Shown: positions 9,881 to 18,522 of the stretch, piece after piece
How the letters are laid out: every line of letters starts with the position of its first letter
Numbering within the stretch: the first letter of the stretch is position 1
NCBI GenBank assembly: GCA_001247695.2
Contig: LGRX02024658.1
Location: forward strand, 1-39,741
Length of the DNA: 39,741 nt
Direction of reading: 5' to 3'
DNA from: Cymbomonas tetramitiformis
Lineage: Eukaryota; Chlorophyta; Pyramimonadophyceae; Pyramimonadales; Pyramimonadaceae
Translations under genes and position numbers: made by a program
Notes under the pieces: generated by a model
The model's database searches: none
Seen by the model: the letters and a program-made list of their open reading frames with translations, nothing else
Told to the model about the DNA's origin: nothing

Positions 9881-10004
9881 CATGCATGGGAAACAAGTCA
9901 AGAACGGATGCTTGTGGCAAATAAGTCAGCAACAAATGCTTGTGGGATGCACTTATTTTGAAGTGTACTGTCAAGTAGTAAACAATAGCAAAACTAAATA
10001 GCAA

Positions 10005-10897
10005 CTACTTCTCCGCCATCGAGTGGAAAAGCTCGAGGATCTTCTCGGACTTGCCCTCCTCGCCTTCTTCGGGATCAACACCCCCCGAGACGATCTCCTT
10101 GTGGATGTTGAGCTCGATCTCCGCAGCCGCCACCGTATCGACGTTCTCGCTCTTCAGATCGGCTGCGAGTTGTTTTGCAGCCTTCTGGCAAGCCGATAAA
10201 AATGCGCGGACCTCGTCTGCGCGCATCTTTTTCTGCGGTGGTTTTTCCGGGGTCCTTTTTCCGGGGACCGCCGGGGGAGCCATGAGCTCCTTGAGCTTCC
10301 CTTTTTGGCCTCCCTGCTCCGTGTTGCTCAGCAGGTGCTGGGTACACGCCACCATCCCTTCGTGGGCGGCGGAGTTCTCCCCTTGGCCCGACCGACCGGC
10401 CGCCAGGCTGGTGAACTGCGAATACATGTTGAACATGAGCGCCATATGGGCGCCCTGTCTGCTCAACTGTTCCTTCGCCAGGTCGGCGTTGCAGGCGAAC
10501 GCCTGCTTGAGGTCGGACGTGTGTCTCTCGTCCTTCTCCCCCAGCAGCGCGGTGAAATGCTCAGCCGCCATCCGCCGGCCTCGCTCCTCCGCGGACTCGG
10601 CCGTCAGTTGGAGCCGCTCCTTCCCCTGCTGCTCCAACTGACGGCGAAGCTCCTCGCACACCTTCGCCTCCTTTTGCCGCTCGGCCTCCGCCAACTCCGC
10701 CCGGAGCTCCTTCTCCTTCAAGAGCACGGCCTGCTTCACCTGCTCCTCCGTGGCCCCCCGAGCTGGAGTGGCTCCCCCGATCGCCCTCTCCAAACTCCGC
10801 GCCTTCTCCTCCGCATGCTTCGCCTTCAGCTCGATCAGGCGGAGCTTCTCGGCGTACTTCATCTTCTCCGCATGCTCCTCCAATTTCGCCTCGACGA
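10005..10897 (-). CDS. coiled-coil protein, 3' terminal exon
   Basis: Not recognised. An open frame of about 297 codons from an acceptor-like GTGCAG at 10903-10898 to the stop at 10005; an in-frame TAA lies just upstream of that AG, so an earlier exon is required. The first 130 residues are Glu/Lys/Ala/Leu-rich and strongly heptad-like (AEKLRLIELKAKHAEEKA, ELRRQLEQQGKERLQL), a long coiled coil. The middle is more globular (HMALMFNMYSQFTSLAAG). A basic Pro/Lys stretch (VPGKRTPEKPPQKKMR) could be a nuclear signal, and the end is acidic (DPEEGEEGKSEKILELF). The 5' boundary abuts the oppositely oriented transposase-like gene within tens of bases, so the upstream part was probably lost by a rearrangement or insertion. 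Confidence 0.55.
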
Positions 10898-10942
10898 CTG
10901 CACTTTATTCCCGAAAGCACATGGTTCAAGTGGCACGCGCAC

Positions 10943-13900
10943 GTGTGTGGGGGCGGCATGCTGGAGAGCACAAGGAAGAGGAATTTGACGCTGTACAACG
11001 ACCCGACGAACCTGAACTGGACTTATTTCTTGGAGTACGCTGCTCACGAGATTTTGCCGTTGGCGGAGCCACAACCTCAAAACGGCAAACTCCAAATGAA
11101 TCCGATCCGACCAGCCGATTGTTATGCCGCATACAAGCTTATGCGTCGCGGCGTTTATCAGGTTAAAATCACGCAGTTTCGCAAGTATCTGCGCGAGTAC
11201 CTCCGCGCGAAGCATATTACCATGCGCAAGCGGAAGGATTGTGCAGGTAAGTGCACGACATGCGAAATCTTGACGAAGCAGCGCCGTGCTGTAAAGGACT
11301 TGGAGGACCTGGAGGACTGGAAGACGCTTAACGACGCGCACCGGAGTGATTATCGAAATGAGAGAGCTCAGTACAATAACACCCGTGCTGATAGTGCCAA
11401 CCAGTTCGGCATCAGTGACTCGTATTGTTTCGACGGGGCGGCAAACAACAACACCGTTTGTCCGCACTTCCCCGTGAAGGTCAAGGCGATGAGCGACAAA
11501 GCTGGAAGTTTCTTCCACCTTCATCTGCAAGCAGTCGTGATGCACGGCACGGTGTTGTGCATGTGTTTACTTATGCCATGGGTTCCTGGCAAAGACGTGA
11601 ACATGTGCCTCACGACGCTCAATATTCTGCTACGGTATGTGGTGGAGAACACGGAGCGGCACTTTCGGCAAACATGCCACGTGCAAATGGACGGAGGGTC
11701 GGAAAACTGGAACCGGCATGTTTTCGCCTTCTTCTGCATCCTGGTTCACCACGGGCTGTACAAAGAGATCTACCTACACCGTCTGCCCGTAGGCCACTCC
11801 CACAACGACGTCGATGGCTTTTTCGGGTTGCTGAAGATGCTGTTGTGGGGTAAGACCGCGGATAAAAAAGGCCACTGGTTCATATCTTTGGAACAATGGA
11901 TTGCCTTTCTCTTTGCCTGGACGATAACAACCATCAACAAGCACACGTACGTCGTCGGCTGCAACTTGGACTTCAAATCGTGGATCGACCCGCACTTGAA
12001 CGAAGAGTTTGGTGGCCACGCTGGACGAGACCGCAAGGTGCATACTTGGTGCTTTTACGTCGCTCCGGACAAGCTCGTCCGAGCGAAGTACAAGTTTGGT
12101 GACAAGTTCAAGGAATGGCTACCAAGTGGCGTGGACGAGGACCCGAACCTTGGGCTGATTATTTGTACCAGTTATCCCGACGTCGACTCCGCCCCGGGCT
12201 ATATGGACAACCCGGAATGGAAGCGCAAGGGGAAGGGAAACAAGGTATTGGACATGGAGCAAACAACGCGGAGCTGTCTATTGGGACTCCGAGCCGCAAC
12301 GCCAGATCTGGTGAGCCAACAACGACACGAGGAATTGAAAGCAACCTTCCCCTTGCCTTTGAAGGTGGAGGCCGTGCGAGAGCGACATCCCGAGCGATTA
12401 CCTCCGAAGTGGGACCTTTCACTGCTGCTGACACGTGCGCATACCCGCGCATCTACAGTCAAATGCGATGGGCTCTTGAAGACGCGGTATGCTAAGGCGG
12501 AGCAGTTCAATGTATGTTTCGACGGCGTGACGCATAAGAAACAAGTGGTGGAGAAAGAAGTCCTGAAAAATATTGACATCAACGAGGTTGTGGCTTTTAT
12601 GCGCGAGGCCAAGTATTGTACTGAGCTGATTTCCAGAAGGTAAGACGACCGTTTACCAGCCTAGTGCGATCTCATTTATACCTTATTTATATTTATTTTG
12701 TCATTATTGTCCTTCAAGTGTCTAAGCAAAGTCAGGTAGGTTTCTTGTTCTAGCTCCAGATCTTCCTACAACAAGGGCATTTTGCAATATCCGTGCAACT
12801 TGCCAAGTAGGCCTGGAAACAAGGGTGATGATACAGCACGTTTTTGCAGTCACATCCTAACCCTGAAACCCACGTTTCCGCAGGGAAAATTATTTCTAAG
12901 CAGACGACGCACTTGTTTCCTTCCTCTCTTTCCGAGTTGGTGGTGGTGGCGGCTTGCTCCTGTGTTGCGGGAGTCCTTTGATTCCCGGTAGAAGAAGTCG
13001 TCGCTTCGTCTTCAGGTGTCGCTGTTGTGGAGCTTTGCAACCAAGGAAAAACCTGCCGCAAGATTGTAACCTCGTCGTCCGAGTCCGTTGTTCCTGGTGT
13101 GTTCGGAACGACGGTAGAAGAGGTCGTTCCTTGTTCTTGATTTTCGCTAAGAAAACCCTCACTCATCCAGGGAAAAACTTCCCTCAGGATTCTAGTCTCG
13201 TCGTCGTGAGAGTCCGTCATTGCGGTGTAAGAGTATGCGAAGATAATACGAAGTGTATAGAGAAGTTTCAAACTAGGGTTCGCTTACGCAGGTACGAGGA
13301 TAAACACTTACACCGAGTGTTATCTGAGCGGAATGCTGAACTGCGGGGTCTTACGACCAAGACCAAGAAGTTGGAACGCCTGATCCAGCTTTTGAAGGCA
13401 GAAGATGCTGGTGAAGAAGCTCCCGCAGTTCGTGCAGAGGCAGAAGAAGCTGCTGAAGAAGCTCCCGCAGTTCGTGCAGAGGCAGGTGTGCGTGAAGCAA
13501 ATGGAAAGAGGAGTCGGAGAGGAGCTCCACCTGCTGCTCGCAAGAGGTTTTCAGGCGCACAAAGGCAAAACAGGGCGCGCAGAACTTCACCCGCCTCCGA
13601 AGGCGACAGCGATGATACTGATATGGAGATGGATCTTGCCACTCGCAGTCGGAGTCGGCAGGTTGCAGCGCGCAAGAAGAAGCCTGGAAAGCAGCCAAAA
13701 CAGCAGAAACAGCCCAGCAGCAGTGAGGGCACGGATGATGGCGACGATGAGCACTCCTCCGGTGTTGACGAGAGTCTATATGACCGTGGGATGCGTTTGG
13801 CATCGCAGAAGGAACACTTGGCAGCCGACTACCGGTTCGAGGACATGACTGTGGGCAGCTATGCCGTGACCGTTGCAGGCGGGGAAGCCAGCGACAAGTG

Positions 13901-14231
13901 TTGGTTCAACGTTATGCTCCCGGACGGCGGTAAGTCACTCCCACTCCATTTCGTGGAGGTGGTGGGGCAGCATGCCTCACGGAAGGAGATAACCTGGCAG
14001 TTCTGGTTGCCAGCACAGTCACGGAGAACGTTCGAGACGGTAGAACAACTCTGTGAGGCTGGAGCTTTCGTACGGGGTGCCCGCACCCTTCGCATGAAGT
14101 CTACATTTGACGTGAACGAGGTGTTGACATGCTGGGATGAGACCGCAAAATCTGGTGTTCAAGGCGGAATTCCAGGTTGTGAGGAGAAAGCTGAGCTTTT
14201 AAAAGCACTGCTGGAGAACTCTGAAGAGTAA
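10943..14231 (+). CDS. DUF7869-type transposase-like protein, two exons
   Basis: Exons 10943-12639 and 13292-14231 join in phase 2 (donor AG|GTAAGA, acceptor ACGCAG|G) to give about 878 residues, ISR-R-YEDKHLHRV across the junction. The first exon has a Cys pair (GKCTTCEIL, about residue 102), then FFHLHLQAVVMHG, QMDGGSENWNRHVFAFF (about 245-262) and LPVGHSHNDVDGFFGLL (about 281-297). These are the hallmark order of DUF7869 proteins, thought to be RNase H-fold transposase relatives; the D, E and D residues are candidate catalytic acids. Exon 2 has a leucine-rich coiled coil, duplicated EEAPAVRAEA units, a basic linker, and a Trp-rich beta-like end (CWFNVMLPDGG, ITWQFWLPA) resembling the SH3-like tail of such proteins. 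The listed start is a GTG; the first ATG in frame is at 10958, and an upstream exon is likely. Family assignment is by motif memory. Confidence 0.65.
12750..13220 (-). CDS. RING-finger protein nested antisense in the transposase intron
   Basis: A 156-residue single-exon frame with a true ATG (13220-13218, MTDSHDDETR). The C-terminal 50 residues form a RING-like zinc module: CVVC, then CDC, HHPC and CPCC, so a likely E3 ubiquitin-ligase or protein-interaction domain. The N-terminus carries the same motif twice, DDETRILREVFPWM and DDEVTILRQVFPWL, about 46 residues apart and each followed by a Ser/Thr/Gln-rich linker. The LRxxFP core is reminiscent of CUE-type ubiquitin binding, but that is a guess. 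The gene lies entirely inside the 652-bp intron (12640-13291) of the DUF7869-type gene, on the opposite strand. It may be transposon cargo or a separate insertion. Confidence 0.6.
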   Translation of the reverse strand: MTDSHDDETRILREVFPWMSEGFLSENQEQGTTSSTVVPNTPGTTDSDDEVTILRQVFPWLQSSTTATPEDEATTSSTGNQRTPATQEQAATTTNSEREEGNKCVVCLEIIFPAETWVSGLGCDCKNVLYHHPCFQAYLASCTDIAKCPCCRKIWS

Positions 14232-14990
14232 ATAAGTGCAGTCAAGAGTTCGTATGTGCATGCATGTACACATGTGGTTGTGCTTACACCCTAAATTGGT
14301 GTTACCACTTAGGGTTTCCCCCGCTAGAGGGCCATTTGCTCCAGAAATCTGCACGGAGATGCAAGTGCTTGATATTTTATTTGTTCAAATATGTTTTATG
14401 GCAAACTACATTATAACATAGCACGTGACGGGTCCATTAGCAAGAACCTTTACATATGTTACCCGCCCTTTGTGAATACGCGTGTGATAAAGCATAGGGT
14501 TTGAGGGGGGTTTTGGCAAAATTGTGCTGAAATCGATGAAAATATCAAACATACGATAAACAGGTACATATTTTCCCCTTTTTACTTCCATTTTATAACC
14601 TTTAATCTCGATCTAATACCATATGTGGATTTTTGGAACACTCCTCAATATGCCTAAGAGTCACGCGTAAGAATTCTGAAAACCCCGCCTCGTACGATGA
14701 GAAAAACTTCCAAAATTATAACCACCCTATTTTTTGGGCATGATATGTTTAAAATAATGTAAAAAACATCAAAACAATGACCTTCAAAAAATCTTCCAAT
14801 TTAGAGCGCATCTTCCAATTAAGAGCGATCGTCGTTACCAGGGCTCGGTGACGGCCTGATTTGGGAGAGGGATCTCTTTTTCCCTGGGTAGAAGCACATA
14901 TTTTCCGATCACAAAAGTACTTAACACGGCAGCAGAGCTTAGAAGTAATGCAACAAGTGTTGATGCAACAAGCAAGAAGAGAGAGTCTTA
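14232..14990. other. no gene seen
   Basis: Sequence 3' of the transposase-like gene. AT-rich from about 14380 with no clear repeat. From about 14850 it may hold a downstream intron or exon of the minus-strand gene that follows. Confidence 0.4.
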
Positions 14991-15001
14991 TAATACCTTT
15001 T

Positions 15002-15470
15002 TTGCAGGCTGAGCAGCTGCAATTTGGTGGATGCCCTCCGTGCCTCTGAGTTGCTGGCCTTGCCACTGTATGGGCACCTGTGCTCTGGTCGGTTCCCTCT
15101 GCAAATCCTGGTGGGAATGTCCCCTGCTCAGGCTGTGCCGCGGCTGTGACTGTCTGGGCAGCTGTGGCTGTCTGGGCAACTGGTACTGCCGGGATGTGCT
15201 CACCGTAGATCCTCACGGGGCAATTCTTAGTGCTGTGACCGTTGGCCGATTTCCCCTCACACTCACGACAAATTAACGCTGAGCACTTTGAAATGAACAC
15301 TGTTCCGAGGCCTGACCAGTGGTACTCCAATGGGAGTGCATACAGGGCGTGTTCCTTGTTTTTCTTGTCGATCCTGGCAGGTTCGGGATGGCGGCCCAGG
15401 CCACTCTTCAAGAGAACAAAGATCTGTCTGACCAGTCTTGAACGTTTTTTTACCTCCGCGCACCCTGATG
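15002..15470 (-). CDS. exon with extended CCHC zinc-knuckle-like motif
   Basis: Not recognised. The minus frame reads KSGLGRHPEPARIDKKNKEH, then EYHWSGLGTVFISKCSALIC and CRECEGKSANGHSTKNC, a C-X2-C-X7-H-X4-C arrangement like a zinc knuckle with a lengthened loop. A Gln/Thr/Ala-rich linker and a second Cys cluster (CSCSACKK) follow, ending at a possible donor AAAG|GTATTA near 15002. It is probably a 3' exon of the gene that starts at 17740, since strand and spacing agree, but the frame between 15470 and 15650 is unclear. The plus strand opposite (EPGEWRGFDVREDVKQFW, about 15510-15565) also looks coding-like, so strand choice for the upstream part is uncertain. Confidence 0.4.
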
Positions 15471-15599
15471 TGAACTGTAAAGGTCTGCTGAAAAGCGATT
15501 TCCTTGATGAACCTGGGGAATGGCGAGGCTTTGATGTGAGAGAGGATGTGAAGCAGTTTTGGCTGTTTCCCGGACCTAACTGCTTTGAAACCCTGAGTG

Positions 15600-17740
15600 A
15601 TGCTTGTGAGTTTGCTGCTTTTGGGGGTGATGAGGAAATCCTGCTTTCTCTGTCACGATCACCGCGTATTCAATCAGCACCCTAGCTTCTTCAATCGAAG
15701 CCACTCTCACGTGCAAAAAAGGGGTGTCACTGCTGGGATATTTCTTCCCCTCCACACTGAAAATTGCAACACTTCTCTGAGCCTGTAACACCACTGCTTT
15801 CAGGAGTCTGCTCACTTCACTGATCTCGCGTTCCGTGAATGGGCCAGTAGTCACAGCTCCCAACCGCTTGACTTTAACCGATGCAAGGAAGTCGTCGTTA
15901 CGCAGGCCCCGTCCTCGTTATCAGTGTCGTAGGCGTCGTTGTCTTGAAGCCCTTTATTCAGTTGCTCGAATTCTTCCGCCTCGTCGAAAGCAGCTAGGTC
16001 GAACTCGTCGTCTTCCTCGTAATCTTGCATACCCGCTGGTTCCTTTATGATTGGAAAAAGAGAAACCCACCCCACTAGCGAAAATGTAAAAGAGCATAAA
16101 ATTTGTATACGTAATGCGCGTATTTTGAGTGGGTTAACCAATGCTTCACAGCAGCTGCTTCTTTCGTCGTTATTAAACAGTTTGCGTGTCACGTGCTTGC
16201 CAATGGAGGAAAGGAAGAGTGATCTGTTGTGTGTTTGTCTCACCTTTTCAGTAGTGCGATCCTCTGATGGCTGCTGCTCGGGCTCAGGTTGAGGTTGCTC
16301 TTCTTTCTCAGGATTCTTGGATGCAGTATCCATAAGCCGTTGCAATGACGTTGCCAGAAGTGAGTGCTCGCTCTGGGTGTCGTGGTCACCACTTGCGTTG
16401 TTTTGGAAGACTTCCCCAGCAGCACTGAGCACGCGCGTGTACTGGTCGAAGTCCAGGAGTTGTTCACCAAAGTTCTTCAGGTGGTCAACAGTCAGCTCTG
16501 ACTGCGTAGACGCGAGAATCTTCTTCGCCACGTCGCTCGCGCCAGCGACAAGAACAACTTGTTCTCCCTCTCTTGTCGCCACATAGAAAAGGTCGCAGCA
16601 ATGCTGCAAACAGATTTTACAAAGTTTGATTAACGCTCTAATCCAACAAGTTCTATTGTCTGTCAATGGCTATTACCCTTCGGGTGGCTTAAGCCACCCT
16701 AACAGCGATTTAGGGTGGCTTAAGCCACCTTAACGTCTTCAATTATTACGGGAGCTATCGGTACCGGAAGCTAGATTTTTTTAGCTCAAAATGACGGCGA
16801 CATTGTCTTCTTTTAGACACTATGTGCACTATTAGGCGAGCCCAAGTTTCCGGTGAGCAATTTTGGGAAGTATCCAAGAGGGTGCAACATTTAGTAAAAT
16901 TTGAGCGATTTTCCCGGTTTTTGCATATCCATGCTACTTCAACCGAGATTTTGAGGGTCAAGATGACCTCGGATCAAACTTTTGGCAAGACATTGCAGAA
17001 AGAGCAGCTCGAGATCTTGACAACATAGGTCTCCAAATTTTGAAAGCGTCTTAGAGGAAGCCCCCGGTGAGCTAATTAGCTTAAGGTGGCTTAAGCCATC
17101 TTAAGGAAAATTGGGAAATACCCACCCTACTTCAACCGAGATTTTGAGGGTCAAGATGAACTCAGATCAAACTTTTGATAAGACACTGCAGAAAGAGCAG
17201 CTCAAGATCTTGACGACATAGGTCTCCAAAATTTGAAAGCACCGCCGAAGAAGCCCCCATGAGCCCTTTAAGTTAAGGTGGCTTAAGCCACCTTAAGCTG
17301 CGGGTAATAGGCATCAAGAATTGAGTAATGTTACTAAGTGCAAATTGCGGTGTAAAATGAGACGTGCTAGTTATGAGCACTGCAAATGCTAGGCGCTTGA
17401 CGCGCGTTTGCGAAGTCGTGAGCTTGAATTTATTATGGCAGGGCGTGTAAAATTCCCGGACTCTCACCTTAAAGATTGTCGTTGTCAGCAGGACTCTGTT
17501 TCTTAGCGCCAGCTCTCCATAGTAGACTGTGGTGTTTAACTCAACTTATGACCCCAGATCGTCCCTGACTGCTTTAATGAACTCAGTATACAAGCAGGAG
17601 CCTATCTCGATCTTGTCAAAGCCTGATGACTCCCAGACCGAGAACTGCGCTCTGATGTCTGCTTTGCGTTCCTTGATTTCCTCAAGTGTACCCTCCTTAT
17701 CCCACGCTTGCCCTTGTGGGCGGTCTTCCTCAATTTCCAT
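15600..17740 (-). pseudogene. damaged multi-exon gene of unknown function
   Basis: Not recognised. Exon 1 runs 17740 (ATG, MEIEEDRPQGQAWDK) to 17468, exon 2 16603-16244, exon 3 from 16042; introns are 864 and 201 bp, both phase 0, with donors AAG|GTGAGA and AAG|GTGAGA. Joined text reads LLTTTIFK-HCCDLFYVAT and DRTTEK-EPAGMQDYEEDDEF. Exon 1 has an in-frame TAA at 17548-17546, with the coding pattern continuing after it (VELNTTVYYGELALRNR). Exon 3 is very acidic and changes frame near 15900, within a GGGG context, to continue as NDDFLASVKVKRLGAV and AIFSVEGKKYPSSDTPFLHV until about 15600. No domain is recognised. The stop plus frameshift suggest a pseudogene, though assembly errors or missed small introns are possible. 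The start lies 128 bp from the 5' LTR of the neighbouring element. Confidence 0.5.
16680..17295. repeat. palindrome-bounded repeat inside an intron
   Basis: GGTGGCTTAAGCCACC, a perfect 16-bp palindrome, occurs near 16684, 16714 and 17277, with a one-base variant near 17086. Between the palindromes a unit containing ctacttcaaccgagatttt recurs at 16934 and 17127 (offset 193 bp). The whole lies in the 864-bp intron of the minus-strand gene, so it may be an inserted element. Confidence 0.7.
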
Positions 17741-17867
17741 ATCTGTAGCACGTAAGATGTACACACACACGAGGAAAATGGTAAGAGTCTTTTGCAGGCT
17801 GCGTTGTTTTCGCGATGTATTTATGATTCTCTTTTTTGCGATGTTGTTTTCCCTTTTCGGTATTTGG

Positions 17868-18123
17868 TGCTGAAATCTGTATAGGCAGCCCTGACCGGGA
17901 GTCCCGGTGCAGGCCCCTATGACAGATCTCTAGGACCAACACTGAACTGCTGACTGATTTGTAGGTTCGTGCTGTGACACACGCTGTGTCACAGGTAGGC
18001 TAGGCTCCGAGACCGTCCGAGACCGTTCCGGGTATATCTAGCTTAGGGTTTATTTATCTTATACAGTTGATCCACACTGAGTACGGGACTATCTGATATC
18101 TGGTGTACTAGGATATTCCGGTA
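17868..18123 (+). repeat. 5' LTR of element 1
   Basis: Contains the hairpin GTGACACacgctGTGTCAC (17974-17992), repeated ccgagaccgt words, then a T-rich 3' half (tagggtttatttatctt). The hairpin is shared in form with element 2. Confidence 0.85.
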
Positions 18124-18522
18124 GGTCGTGGCCCCATCCACGCTTTTATTCCACTTGCTATCTTGGCCATGATTGGCTAAGCAGCCGCTTGAAGAGGTGG
18201 TGCGCACTTGCGCGTTTGGGTGCGACTAGGATTTGGGACATGGCTTTGCGGTAGACGTCTTTTGCGGCTGCGAGTCATGGGCACCGCGCGTTGCTATTGC
18301 TCGATTTTGGCAATGTTCATCTACGTTATTTTACCTGCCCTGATCCCGCTGGTTTACGTATTTTGGGCTGGTGCTCCGGACACCTTCGACCACGACGACA
18401 TCTGCAAGTGCCCCACGCTCGTTTCGCCTCTCCGCACGTTCTGCCATTACGCCTACCCTCCGTTTCCGCCACAACACCCAAACGTGCAGCCGCGCATCAT
18501 CTTTTCTCTGGCTTTCAAGAGT

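Noticed and set aside
10051..10988. Plus-strand ORFs of 196 and 227 codons
   Set aside because: They are mirror images of the charged coiled-coil exon on the minus strand (Leu/Arg-rich shadow of Glu/Lys heptads).
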